From positions 2,976,001-3,040,000 of the forward strand of contig JAGKQI010000091.1 in the NCBI GenBank assembly GCA_018806915.1: 64,000 nucleotides of DNA, given 5' to 3'. A model generated the notes under the pieces. It did not search any database. It was not told where the DNA came from and was given only the letters and a program-made list of their open reading frames with translations. This document shows positions 8,523-19,182 of this stretch, one piece after another (positions within the stretch are counted from its first letter, which is position 1; the number at the start of each line of letters is the position of its first letter). The DNA is from Phytophthora colocasiae. Its lineage: Eukaryota > Oomycota > Peronosporomycetes > Peronosporales > Peronosporaceae. The position numbers were made by a program, and so were the translations under genes.

Positions 8523-9971
8523 CCCCTCTAACCCGGTATTCTGTATCCTACAGAATAATATATTGTACAGGATTTAATATCCAGCAAACTCATCAGCGCT
8601 CCAAAACTCCGCATGAAGATTATTGTATGGTGTCTGGATCAGTCCACTTTCCTAACAGATCGGCGATGGGATGATAGACGGGTATTATTCAAGGAGGATA
8701 GAAAGACGCATATAAATCCCCAACAGGTTTGAAAATTCTGTCGAAAGCCCATCGGTTCACGTGTCAGAAGCTACCTCACATTGTCATTCGAAAAAATGAA
8801 CGGCCCAGCAGAGATGCCGTTCAAGCAACTATGGCGCGAGATCTGCGAGGAAGGCTGGAAGGCTCGTAAGCCGACAGGGATGACCTAGAATCAACGCTAC
8901 GTGAAGCCGGGGTGAAGGGCCGTCTCGACGAAGCCAGACGTGGCATAAACTTCTTTGAAGGTTAGTGGCCTTATTTTTGTGCCACCACAGTTGTCGACAC
9001 AGAGGAGGTGGGCGCTACAGGTGAACTACCAGCAGCTATACCGGATGATACGGAGCAAGACGGCGCGACCAATGCCTTTTTTCCGGATGATCCAGAATTC
9101 GATTCAGAAGTGAGTGCATGGCTGCTGATGAAGAAGCAAAGAGCGAGACCGATGAACCAAACGGAGCCGACGGCCTCATCGACTCGGACGTGTTTGGTAG
9201 CGACAATTTCATGGAGAGGCTCCGAAAGGAGCGACTGTTTGGCTCTACAGCTATCGATGACGTGAATCTCGTGGAGACCGCTGATGTCAGCGATTCCGAT
9301 TCCAACGCCGACGAAGAAGACATTATGGCAGACAACGAGGTGGTCCACTTGAGGAAAGTGTAGAAGAAGATGTAGAAGACCTGGAAATAAATGACAACGT
9401 TCCGGAAACTAGTAACTTTGACTTGACAGGTGATCTCTGCGATATCCCAGAGTATGGATAGATCACATACAATGAGGAGCACAGCCGTAAGCCGGGATGC
9501 TACAGAATAACTCAAGTGGTGCTTTACTAGTTAGCACCACGTACTTTGCAGTAGGTCTTGCTGGAGCCTGCAGAGAAGTATTTGCCCAGTTCCTCCTCAC
9601 TACCCGTTAGTTAGAACTGGGCAAATTCTTCCTCTTCGCGCGCTTTGCACTTCGCGCGCTTTTTGGCGGATGGTTGGTTGGCGCCAAGAGTGCCGCACAG
9701 TACAGAGTCGTTTCAAATTTGACGGGGTTGCTGAGTGAGAGGTTTTGAACATGTTTTGTCCGCCAGGGAGCCAATAGGAGATCGCCAGTTTCGCAGATGT
9801 TGGATACATTGTGCATGCTATAGCCGATGATGTACACTTTATGTACAGAATATGCCTCGCCGAGCACGAAAGGGCTTCCAACGGCATACTTTTCGCAGGT
9901 TATCGTTCATACTTTAATCAAGATAATTGCTTATTCTGTAGAATACAGAATAACGGCTCGGGTTAGAAGGG
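8523..9971 (+). mobile_element. PiggyBac-like deletion derivative
   Basis: 1449 bp inserted at TTAA, which is duplicated (8519-8522 and 9972-9975). TTAA duplication plus ends starting CCC are the signature of the piggyBac superfamily. The ends are imperfect inverted repeats of about 40 bp: left CCCCTCTAACCCG, right (complement) CCCTTCTAACCCG. Each is followed by a shared subterminal palindromic motif built on TATTCTGTA/TACAGAATA. The interior holds only remnants resembling the N-terminal part of a transposase. No DDD catalytic domain is present, so this copy could only move with help from elsewhere. Confidence 0.85.
8796..9363 (+). pseudogene. Remnant of piggyBac-type transposase N-terminus
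   Basis: An ATG at 8796 opens a 30-codon piece with a Phe-Lys-Gln-Leu-Trp...Gly-Trp-Lys-Ala-Arg-Lys-Pro pattern. It is followed, after stops and frame changes, by a Tyr-x-Lys-Pro-Gly and Asn-Phe-Phe-Glu-Gly pattern. From about 9008 to 9363 the frame is strongly acidic (Asp/Glu/Ser-rich), like the N-terminal tail of piggyBac-type transposases. Stops interrupt it repeatedly and the catalytic core is absent. Assignment rests mainly on the TTAA ends; the protein resemblance is from memory of oomycete piggyBac-like proteins. Confidence 0.5.
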
Positions 9972-9975
9972 TTAA

Positions 9976-9985
9976 GAGCGTTTTA
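9976..9985 (+). repeat. Last 10 bp of the copia 3' LTR
   Basis: GAGCGTTTTA continues the LTR after the duplicated TTAA and is identical to 2488-2497. The next five bases (9986-9990) are TTGTC, the right copy of the target duplication. Confidence 0.9.
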
Positions 9986-9990
9986 TTGTC

Positions 9991-11004
9991 TTGGAAGATT
10001 TGGAAGCAAAGCGCTACCCCCAATTATATCCGTTTACGGTACTGCCAAAACGAGTCATCCAATGTTGATGCATTTTTGGTTACTACCTAATTGTGGTCAG
10101 GAATGCTTACTTAGAATGGTTGGCTAGAGCAGTAAGTAGAGTTCGTTAGGGAGAAACTGATTGCAATTTACCAAACGGATAAAAGCTTCCTCTACGCTAC
10201 GTGACATAGTAGAACTTGTAGTTGTCAAGTCTTCGCTGCCATCGAGCATCCGAGTCCAAGATCGTCGAGTCCAAATCCCGTTCAAAAAGACGTACTGGGC
10301 AGCATTGAAGGTAGTCAGGTTCGACCTGAACTTCAGGATATCTTCGGTGGCTCATAGGGGAATGTGCTGAGTACTTCAGTAGCCATGCCCATTAGGGCTA
10401 ACCGGTGCTGGAGCAGAGATCTGCAACAAATACAATTCCAAAACTGCCGGGTCCTCGTAGTAGCCGTCGTCTCGAGGAAGCTTTTTTGGTCAAGGATGAT
10501 AAATTCAATAGAGACGTATCGACTCAAAGTTTTTGCAATAGAACGACGTACTGCTTGTCCAGCGCCAGCGCTTCGGTCCTGGATCATGTCCGACTCCTGG
10601 ATATTGCTCATGGGTAAACGAAACAAACACTGTCCAGAAGTACCCTACGAAAAGTAATCGAAGACTGATACACCAGCCCTTGTTGCCGGTTTGGTTCAGT
10701 TATCTTCCAGAACTCATGGGTAATAAACAACCCGTTCCAAAAGGTGTACTGCTTGACCCATACCAGCATCCAATGCTTGTCGCTTAATTAACCCGTGTGC
10801 TGCTTGCTTCACGCAAACAGTGAAAATCTTGTCGCCGCTTTGGCCCGCAGCCTCAGCTGAGCGCTGTAGTCCTAGTATCCATTCGCCGTCAAGTAACTAC
10901 CGTTGTCACGCTGACTCCAAGATATCTTTAGTGGAAGTGTTCGCGAGCTGAGTGCTTCAGTATCCATTCAGCGTTGCAGTAATCACCACTTGTGAGTCAC
11001 CAGA
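9991..11004. other. Intergenic, no gene called
   Basis: No supported coding region. Two short segments resemble each other weakly: around 10365-10400 (GCTGAGTACTTCAGTAGCCAT) and around 10948-10985 (GCTGAGTGCTTCAGTATCCAT). Two further segments share the pattern CCGTTC-AAAAG-YGTACTG-, around 10277 and 10733. This suggests an old local duplication upstream of the kinase-like gene. Confidence 0.4.
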
Positions 11005-12524
11005 ATGCAGTCCACAGTCGCAACTGGCGTAGGATTAGCTGCCGACACGTATTTCCTTGCCGGTTCCAGTTCACTTATCGTTGTGCTCATTGATCTCGCC
11101 TCGGAACTCTATGGGAGCAAAGAGATGTGTCTTGAGCTTATCAATAGCGTGTCGAAAATTGAACCGTGGCTCAAGGACGTGGCCACCAGCGACTCCATCA
11201 AGGTCAAAACGGCGTTAAAGCAATACTACGAGCTGCTAGTTGATATCCGAGGGTTCCTTGAGGGGCACGTGAGCCACAACTTCTTAAGCCGCGCGGCGTC
11301 GCACTGGAAGATGAAGTGGCGCGGCAGGTCTTCTACGCGCAGCTTGAAACCATCAAAACACTTGTGGCACTGGATGACATGGCCGAAAGTGCCAGCCGCC
11401 ACACTCTGGTCATGAAGACACTTCAGCGCAACCGACACCTGGATGATCAGACCAACCAGGCCATTGCTGCTAGCGTCACAGCTTTGCAGAGTGTCGTCGA
11501 AGCCGTACCGGACGAGATCGCAGCACATCTGAAGTCCGAAGGCGTGGCTTTGGTCGATATCATAGAACTCAAAAAGGAGCTCAAGACTAATGAAGCAGCA
11601 TACTCCTCTGAAGACTACATGGCACTATTGGCTCTTCTCAAGCGTGTCAGTAAAACATTGGACATCCAGATCCCACACATCACTGGCTGGTACCTCTCAC
11701 GCTCCGACATTTGCTTCGACGACAGCAACCCCTTTGCAGTTAATGACCTGCGCGAGTTGTACCACGGTACCATTTACTCAGGAGCCAAAGTGACCATCAA
11801 AGCGGTCAAGGCTTCGTCCGACGACACGAAGACGCTTGAACTGTTTAACAAAGAGGTTAAAACGTGGTTCGAGCTGCGTGACCAGCACATCTTACCTCTA
11901 TATGGCGCTAACAACGTCGGATATCCGCTGTTGTTCGTCTCCGGGCGTGCGGAGCTTGGTAACTTCCGAGACTACCTACTGACTCGCCGTCATCGAGTAT
12001 GGAAGCTGTTCCTGGACGCCGCCCGAGGTATCGCCTACCTCCACAAGCACAAACGGGTCCACGGGAACCTAAAGTGCAACAACCAATTGGTTACAGCACA
12101 GGGAGTGGGTGTTGTCTCGGACTTTGCGTTCGCTTTTGTACGCGAAACTACTGTACTGAGCGTCAAGCCGTTATCCCCGGCCTATCACTGGAAGGCACCC
12201 GAGTGCATCGACACCAATCCGCGATTCGAATCGGATGTGTACGCACTTGGTATGTGTCTATATGAGGCGCTGTCAGGTATCGCTCCTTACTCCGGAATGG
12301 ATGAACAAAGTGCGATCCGGATGATCAAGAGTGGCGAACTGCCACCACGACCGAATGACGACAGCGTGTCGGACGAGTCCTGGGAGCTCATTTCCAACAT
12401 GTGCGATCGCCAGTTTTCCCGTCGGATCCACCTCAGCGAGGCTATAGCGGTCTTTGAAGCACTAGCAGCGCGAGAGAAGATCAATAACCAGAACTCGCAC
12501 TGTACCTGTGAATGCAGAATGTAG
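11005..12524 (+). pseudogene. TKL-type kinase homologue, pseudokinase with a frameshift
   Basis: The ATG at 11005 opens a helical N-terminal region. Its frame (to 11415) and the downstream frame (open from before 11316 to 12524) overlap. Homologous reading switches frame at about 11255-11290, consistent with a one-base indel. The downstream frame carries a kinase fold: the beta-3 Lys in Val-Thr-Ile-Lys (about 11791-11802), a catalytic-loop region His-Gly-Asn-Leu-Lys-Cys-Asn-Asn (12060-12083), Asp-Phe-Ala near 12120, and Ala-Pro-Glu near 12197. The canonical catalytic Asp of HRD is Asn here and the Gly of DFG is Ala. It is therefore expected to be catalytically weak or dead even if read through. 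It could instead start at the ATG at 11316 as a shorter protein. Confidence 0.72.
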
Positions 12525-12619
12525 ACTGCAACATACGTCCGATTTAGTTCCAGCCCAAAATATTGGAAGTGGCTAGATAAGGTCAAATATCAGGGTAGTA
12601 CCTGTGTTTGTATTTTGAT

Positions 12620-14121
12620 TCACTTGCACACTCGGATCCGAACAGGTTGAACAGCATGTTCTGGCGAATTCGTGACTCCTTCGCCTTTTGACTTGAACGA
12701 TCGGCTGGCTTCAAAGTCTTGTAGTATGTGAAAATGAGATGCTAGTGAACCCTCGTCACCTTCATAGTAGCTGGCAAACACGAAACATCGAGGTTAGATG
12801 AACGAGTACTCAAGGGATTAACGCTTTTGTTATAAAGTTGCACGTACATAATAAGTTGAATGTCGGCGCCCAGCAGGTTCATCTTGTTAACAAAATTGTT
12901 CACTTCTGTTTTAATCCATGGTCGCTGTCTGGATTCGTATTGATACGGAGTTGCATGTACGAATAACCGAAGCTGTCTGCGTACACGAAAACAAACAAGG
13001 GCCGTCAAAATATTGCCACAAGTACCAGCTGCAGCGGGTGATAAGCTTACTCATAACGTGATAGCACCGACAATGCCGTCTCTTGCGTAGGCATAGCTCC
13101 TTCAAGAGAACCATTACCAGAGTCCAGCCAATGGATCGAGTTGATCTATGCAGAAACATACTGTTAGTCAACCGATCAAAGCAATAGCAATAATAATATA
13201 TAATCGACGATCAAGACACTCACAGCTGAAAAGAATTGCCGTGCACTCGCAAACGTTGATCCTTGTCGAACCTGACCGCAGTTCGAGCGTTTCTTGCTGA
13301 AGGAATATCGTACAAGCTCCGTCACCAGTTGATTCAGCACGATACCCCCTTTGCTAAACCCAAGCAGGTGCATCGGAAGCGCCGTTGACACTACCACTAA
13401 GATATTTCAAAGCACAAGCAGAATTAGTGAAGGGACTGCACACATTCACAAAACAAAATCCGTACCTCCTTGCTTTCTCAGCATCGCCTGCGTATTCTGC
13501 ATCAATAATGCCAAGTGTTTGGTAGCGTAAGCTGTCGGTTCATCTGCACACAACACCCATCCACCGTCAGCAATAGTTTTCTTCACTTTACCACACTTGA
13601 AATATAGCATTCGTACACTCAATAGCTGCCCCGAATTCGTTAGTATTGACAAAATTGTCGAAGCTGCTGTAAGCTCCATGCTTCAAGTGACTAGGTCGGA
13701 CGACCCACACATTGCAGGTATCTCCAAATTTCTCACTCAGCAGCTCAGCAACAGCCTCATAGGAATAGTCACTATAATCTGCAAAAGACCCGTTGATCAT
13801 GGACGTCTTGAAGTCCTGTACGTCTCCAGGGAAGAAAATAACGTTGCAACGTGCTGTGGCGCTTTTCGGTACTGATAAATACAACTCGTTCTCTCTGTTG
13901 AAACGTAAAAACATTTACTAAATACTGTCACAACGATTAAAATGGAGCATTCTTCACCTGTCAAGCCATCCGCGACTGCACAAACGGAACGTCGAGTGCT
14001 CTACGTCACTGTCTTGGTTACTGGGCTGTACAATAGAAGGAAGAGCGTCCTCTGGAGCTTCGCTAGAGCTCAACCCAAGCGCGTGCGCCATATAACTCCA
14101 CATTGGTGAAGGTCGGACCAT
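12620..14121 (-). CDS. C2orf69-like protein (seven exons)
   Basis: Exons on the minus strand: 14121-13958, 13894-13617, 13543-13466, 13396-13224, 13145-13051, 12976-12848 and 12770-12620. All junctions are GT...AG, introns 63-78 nt, total 1068 nt, 355 aa. The spliced protein shows the order of conserved stretches known from animal C2orf69: Phe-Phe-Pro-Gly-Asp-Val-Gln, then Asp-Asn-Phe-Val...Phe-Gly-Ala, then Lys-His-Leu, then Gly-Phe-Ser-Lys-Gly-Gly-Ile-Val-Leu-Asn-Gln-Leu, then Trp-Leu-Asp-Ser-Gly, then Val-His-Ala-Thr-Pro-Tyr-Gln. The human protein is about 385 aa and has been linked to mitochondria; the serine in Gly-Phe-Ser-Lys-Gly fits an alpha/beta-hydrolase elbow. The ATG at 14121 is the first in frame; an additional upstream exon is possible. 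The exact role here is not known. Confidence 0.82.
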
Positions 14122-14436
14122 CCATCTGGCGTGCCTGCGGTGCTGCAGGTCGTCTATGACTAATTTCTTTCGAGAATACGTTGAGTACACAAAATGTTTA
14201 TTTTTAAATTGAACTGCGAAATCATATCGTTTCCAGAAACAAATTGTTTATATCACAAGTGGTTTTACTGGTGGAAAAATGCGATGGAGAATTGTGATTG
14301 GACGAAATAATTCGTGTCTCTTATGAGGATCGGGTTGTAGTGCTTGAGGAATCCTCCCAACTTATGTCAATGTCATTTTGAACTGGCATGCATTTTTCGG
14401 TTGTTAGGAGATCTAAAGACAAGACACGGGAGTGGA
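14122..14436. other. Intergenic, no gene called
   Basis: 315 bp between two minus-strand genes: 5' flank of the C2orf69-like gene and 3' flank of the CCT gene. It is AT-rich around 14190-14300. No distinct motif is supported. Confidence 0.5.
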
Positions 14437-15710
14437 TCAGCTCTGGAGTGCAGTAATAGAGACGAAGGTGTGAGTGTCGCTGACGAAGCGGCCCTTGACG
14501 CGCTGGCGCTTGGCAGCACTGGCACGTCGAGTGTCAGAGATGGTCGGATCAGGCTTCTTCATTGACAATGGCTGAGCCTTCCTCTTCGACTTCCAACGGC
14601 CGACGCGCTCCTGGCGAGACGGTGCATGTGGTCCAGCACTAAAAACGCTGGGTGGCCCAACAAGCAGGTGACTGTTAGGACCGACAGCCGGGCGCCGTTG
14701 TCCAGGTCGCTGAAGGTCCTCGATCCGCACTGAGAACTTTGGTACGAAGATTCTTGAATCCACTTTGTCAGTGGATGGTTTCTCCTTCGTCTCCGTCTTC
14801 ATCTGCATCTTCTCTACCTGCTCCAGCTCCGAGAACAACGAAGACACGTTGTCCACTTCCAGCGCGTCGATCCAGTCACGTGTAGCCGATCGGTCTGCCA
14901 CTTGAGCTTCTTGGTCAGCATCACTGCTCTCTTCAAGCGAGGTAAACAAATCTGTCATGAGATCTACACGTTTGGCGTCCTCGTAGTCAGCCAGCGAGTA
15001 CGTAGGTGGCAAGTCTGCTTCCACATCGATAGTGTCCTTGTCCTCTAAAGTCGCACTCAGAATCTCTGACAGTATCGTCACATTTCCAGCGTCCACTGCT
15101 TGCTGATCTTGATCAGCCACGATGCTCTCAAAACCCAACGAGCTCTCCGCACTGTCTGTCTGAGCCTCCAGTTGCTTCGTGTCAACTACATCCACAGGTG
15201 ACGATACTGTCACCTCACTGTCGTCGTCACTACACGTCTTGAGATCTGAACACATTTCACTAATCTTCTCCACGTTGATCGCATCGTCGTCTTCGATGAA
15301 TACACTGAAGTCCACGCCAGACAACTCCTCCTGCTCCACAGATGAGAAGAACTCACTAATCTCGTCCACATTGAGCGAGTCTTCCACTTCCACATCTTCC
15401 GTCTCCTTCTCTCCTTCCTGCACATCCAAATCCCTCCTCTCTCGTAGCTTATCCAAGACAAAGTCCTGACAAGCCGTTCCCGCTTCCAGCGCGCTCTCTG
15501 GCAGCAGTGGAAGACCATCATTCTCGTCCCAATACAGGGATGAGTCTGCGATCTGCCACAGCGCCAAAGGCGCGTCTGGAAGCGGCTTCCCGGCGCCTAC
15601 GCGCCGAGGAGAAACCGACGGGCCTGGTGACCCATGGGTTCCATGGTGTTCAGCCACAGACCCATCGGGGCACTGCGGCGAGTAGTAGAGACGGCTGAGG
15701 CGGCGCTCAT
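14437..15710 (-). CDS. CCT-motif protein, putative transcriptional regulator
   Basis: The long frame (from 15596 down to 14437) lacks any ATG near its start. An upstream exon solves this: an ATG at 15710, exon 15710-15662, a 65-nt GT...AG intron 15661-15597, then 15596-14437. This gives 402 aa. The middle is acidic, with repeated patterns such as Val-Asp-Asp/Asn...Ser-Ser-Leu-Phe-Ser/Thr and Val-Glu-Lys-Ile-Ser-Glu-Met. The C-terminus has Arg-Trp-Lys-Ser-Lys-Arg-Lys, later Arg-Arg-Ala-Ser-Ala-Ala-Lys-Arg-Gln-Arg-Val-Lys-Gly-Arg-Phe-Val. These match the CCT motif of plant CONSTANS-type proteins, a nuclear protein-binding and DNA-binding module. An acidic body plus a basic CCT end suggests a transcription cofactor. 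The start exon is inference. Confidence 0.72.
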
Positions 15711-16181
15711 GTTGCGAACGCCCGTTAACGGAAGTAAGTCGAGCGAGCGAAGGGTGCAGAGTCTAACTCGGTCGGGAGGCGACACGAGCGGGGGAGAAGC
15801 GGCGAAGGGCGGTCAGAGAACGAGCTAAGACAGCCACACACGCGTTGGCTTCTTCTCTCTCGAGGCGACTCTTAAGGCGGACGTACAGGCGTCGGCTGGG
15901 GTAAAAGGGGAAATGAGACTGACTATCTATCACGCGTTTATAGAACTACCTGCAGTAAATGTATCCCCTTCTAAACAGGTATTTTATAGAAATGATAGTC
16001 TGATTAGTTAATTTGACTGTTTACTGTGAAAATGAATGTACGTGATTTTACGTAAAGTAACGGTATTAGATGGTGGGTGAATGATGGTCACTACGGTTTT
16101 GATTGGCTGACGTCACAGTTCAACATCGAAGTCAAATCTGCCCTGCATAATGAGGACGTTGCTAGCAGCAACTTGCTGCTC
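15711..16181. other. Promoter region of the CCT gene and 3' flank of the WRKY19-like gene
   Basis: No ORF of substance. The segment 15711-15900 is GC-rich and purine-skewed; 15900-16075 is AT-rich. No specific element is assigned. Confidence 0.45.
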
Positions 16182-17108
16182 TCACACGCGGTGCAGTACT
16201 GTCGCCGCCTTGCGGTGTCGGATACAGAGTCCACCTTTGCGTGCAGCTTGGAAGCATTCTGGAGCGGCACAGCGCTTACCTCCGCCGTGGCTATAGCAGA
16301 ACCCGCCAGCTTGTGCACTTTTGTTGCAAGCTTTCGACGAGCATCTCTTGCCGCCTCCGTGCGAGATGCAGAAGCCACCGCCATGTGCGCACTTGGTACA
16401 ACCATCGATCTTGCACTGCTGACGGCCACCATGCATCATGCAGAAGCCTTTGCGACGAGCCACACTGCCGCATCCTGATACTTTGCATTTGCTGCCGCCT
16501 CCGTGAGCTTTGCAGCGCCCGCCGCTCTGTGCGACCGTCTGGCAACCATCAAAGCTACAGCGTTTGCCACCACCATGTCGTATGCAATAGCCGCCGGTCA
16601 ACGCGTATTTGTGACAGTCGGCGATGCCACATTGGCGACGGTGGTGCACATTCTTGCAGTGTTGTGTAGGAGATGTGGGAGTCTCGGTTGAGAGCAGATC
16701 GTGCAGCGACAGCGGACGCCGAGGCTTGGGACTGATGGTCTGACATGTAGCGGAGCTGGACTCGCTTTGGAAGAGTGGACTGGACGGTGTCATGTTCGGG
16801 CTGATTGGTGAGCCTGTCACGGATGCTTTCGTTGGAGTGGTGGCGAGAGACTGGTGCTCAGTGGAGAGAGGTGTGCCGAGGTTGATGAGTCCGACTGCAC
16901 ATTGCAGTGGTGGCAGGACGGCAGCTACTACTTGCGCTGCATTCTCCATGAAGAGTGAGCGGATGCCAGGTAGCCGTGTGGGCTTGAGCTCGTGTCGTCC
17001 AGGGATGGTCGGAATGGTGTGTGTAGCCAAGTGCGTCAGGATCGTGGCTGTGACTTTGAGGCTGTGGAGGTTGCGGTAGTTGTCGTTGTGCTGTGCGCAG
17101 GTAACCAT
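16182..17108 (-). CDS. WRKY19-like Cys/His repeat protein
   Basis: 308 aa from an ATG at 17108. The C-terminal half holds about six tandem copies of a 25-residue unit of the form Cys-x4-Cys...Ala-x2-Gly-Gly-x-Cys-x2-His-Gly-Gly-Gly-x-Arg-Cys. Such units occur in proteins annotated as probable WRKY transcription factor 19 in oomycetes and plants, although no WRKY domain is present here. Each unit has the Cys/His set to bind zinc. The N-terminal half is Ser/Thr/Pro-rich. A second candidate start is the internal Met at residue 54. A role in nucleic-acid or protein binding is inferred. Confidence 0.75.
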   Translation of the reverse strand: MVTCAQHNDNYRNLHSLKVTATILTHLATHTIPTIPGRHELKPTRLPGIRSLFMENAAQVVAAVLPPLQCAVGLINLGTPLSTEHQSLATTPTKASVTGSPISPNMTPSSPLFQSESSSATCQTISPKPRRPLSLHDLLSTETPTSPTQHCKNVHHRRQCGIADCHKYALTGGYCIRHGGGKRCSFDGCQTVAQSGGRCKAHGGGSKCKVSGCGSVARRKGFCMMHGGRQQCKIDGCTKCAHGGGFCISHGGGKRCSSKACNKSAQAGGFCYSHGGGKRCAAPECFQAARKGGLCIRHRKAATVLHRV

Positions 17109-19182
17109 ACTGATTGAGTTTGCGGTGTGTTGTTGCAGGTATTGCCGGTGGAGGGCAAATAGAGGAATGAGATCTGCTGCTAAACCACGCCGATGTCCAC
17201 GCTCTGTGGTGGTCTGTAGACGGGCAGCAAGACGAGCGGGAGGAGGAGCAGGATCCTTGCCGCGTCGCTCCTCGTGCGATCTTAGCTCTCCAACCGAAGC
17301 CGCACCGTATCCTCGGAAATGGGATCAGCATATCAAGGTTAGCTTCGATGTCGAAGCCAGCAAGGCACGACGCCTGACGGTCGAGCATTGTGGACACCAG
17401 ATAGTCGGTTTGGCACGTGTCGATGCCATCGGCGAATACAGCGAAGAAACCACTCGCTTTATTGCACGGGATGTATGGCGCATCGAGAGCAGGACTAGAC
17501 GAGTACGTGAAGATGTGCTACGTGCTGATCGCCACTACTGGAGCTCGGTCCCAATACTCAGCCCCACAAATTCCTGGTTCACGGGGCCCTCATCATTTCG
17601 AGCCTTAGTGGGGGGTACCTGTCATAAACCATAATAAGTTGAAGTTGTCAATGAAGATCGGGGACAACTCTGTTAAATTGACCTCTAATGATTGATTCTG
17701 CCCTGTCTACGTTGATGCACAGTGGACCAAGTTTTTTTTTTCGGTACGACAGACCGCTACTAGTATTGAGCAGCCATGCAAGACTCGGTTTGTCGTCAAA
17801 CGCGCCCTTCTTCTTGAGCAGCCAGTCATCAAGACTCTTCAGCAGTTTGGTCCACCGAAATTCGCGATTGCACCTGTATAAGCTTCAGGTCGAACGAAAA
17901 CGGCCTGCTGAAGTTCCTAAAGGAGAAATTCGATGCATTCGTCGACATCAGCAAACATTAACAGTACTCTAGCTCATCGCTTGTTTCGATAGTGTCTGAA
18001 ATGGCTTGTCAGTGCAGTGCAGAAGCTGGGATTCATTGCAGGTTTACTCGTCCGTGGCAAGTTGTCATAGCAAGCGCCGTGAAACGACGCCTGATACTGG
18101 CGTGTCGAGCGACCTGAGTTGCTTGTCATTCATGTGCAGTGGGGATCCTCATTCACGGAGACTACAGCTGCCCGATCCAAAGCATTGTCCGCAACACGGG
18201 CGCACCGTGCTGCGAACCAAGTTCTAGCTGAATACCATCCCTTGCTGCTTGAAGTGACCTTTGACGCGGACTTTTACCTTGGTTTTTGTATGGAGGAAGT
18301 TGAAGTTGATGTCCTGTCTTTTTACATCGCTGTCATCGCGATGTTGCACTGCGATTTACCGCAACGAATTGCTCGGCGATGCCTTGCCTTTTGTTGCCTT
18401 TTGTCCATTTCTTTCGGCTTATTCATAAAGACGTGGTCTCCGCAAAAGCTCAAAAGTATGGATACACTCGTAAAAAGTGACTCGGAACTATTAACCACTA
18501 TGCAAGCGAAGTAGCTCCGCACCCCTTTGCGTGGTGTGACCGCCATGATGCAGAGCTAGACTTAGGTGTCTGGTTAGACACGGCACAAGGCCAGAAAGCT
18601 TCGGACTGGCGTGGAGCGGAATTGCTTTCGTGTCGCTACTACTAAGTGATCAGCGTCTCAACGCCTGACCCGATGGCGCACAAAGTGGCATTTGCGATGA
18701 ATATTTGCCGCTAACAAAGCGTGTTGACGTAGCAGAAATACGTTGCTCACGCGTGGCAAACTTTGAGAATCGTCCGGCTCGAAAATCTGGTATTGTGTTG
18801 ATGAAAATGGTTGCTGTGACTGGCGGTACTTTTTGGTCCGGCGTCATGACGATGGTGAAGATAGTAACCGTGTAAATTTTACTACTCGTTCGAATTCGAC
18901 CACATGAACCGCTTACGTGTGTTTGCAGGGAAGTGGACTCTGCGGAAGGTGTACTCGATGTGGGCTATTCCTCGAAAACCAGCAGTGATACCGCCAAAAT
19001 CCACTTTCGTCAGTACGCGGAGTAAATGTACAGCATGGCGTTAGCGCTGTGGGGCTGTATGTAGTTAGACACAACAAAGTCGAAGGCATGTCCTGCTCGG
19101 CATGTACTACTTATTGTCAAGGTTCAGAAATTGTATTTACGCTCTTATATAAATGCTATAGCGACAGTGAAACAAACCTTGT
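17109..19182. other. Gene-poor stretch, no gene called
   Basis: About 2.1 kb with only short frames. The longest plausible one, 18119-18514 (+, 131 codons), has a hydrophobic segment near its C-terminus but no recognisable domain or joinable exons. A run of nine T's lies near 17732. The tail near 19140 (GCTCTTATATAAATG) is the 3' flank of the next gene and is matched by similar sequence at about 21160. Confidence 0.45.

Larger units (their letters stand above)
2284..9985 (+). mobile_element. Ty1/copia LTR retrotransposon with two nested DNA transposons
   Basis: The element is bounded by 214-bp LTRs that appear identical by eye and by a TTGTC target duplication. Gag and a copia-order pol (protease, integrase, reverse transcriptase, RNase H) fill the interior. 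Two later insertions are visible: a Tc1/mariner-like element at 6831-8265 within the end of pol, and a piggyBac-like element at 8523-9971 within the 3' LTR. Removing both leaves a roughly 4.8-kb copia element. Identical LTRs imply recent insertion, so the nested insertions must be more recent still. Confidence 0.92.

Noticed and set aside
13561..13679. Frameshift in the C2orf69-like gene near 13600
   Set aside because: A 73-nt GT...AG intron (13544-13616) restores the frame and matches the conserved Phe-Gly-Ala to Lys-His-Leu spacing.
16241..16669. Plus-strand Cys/Arg-rich ORF
   Set aside because: Antisense to the repeats of the WRKY19-like gene.
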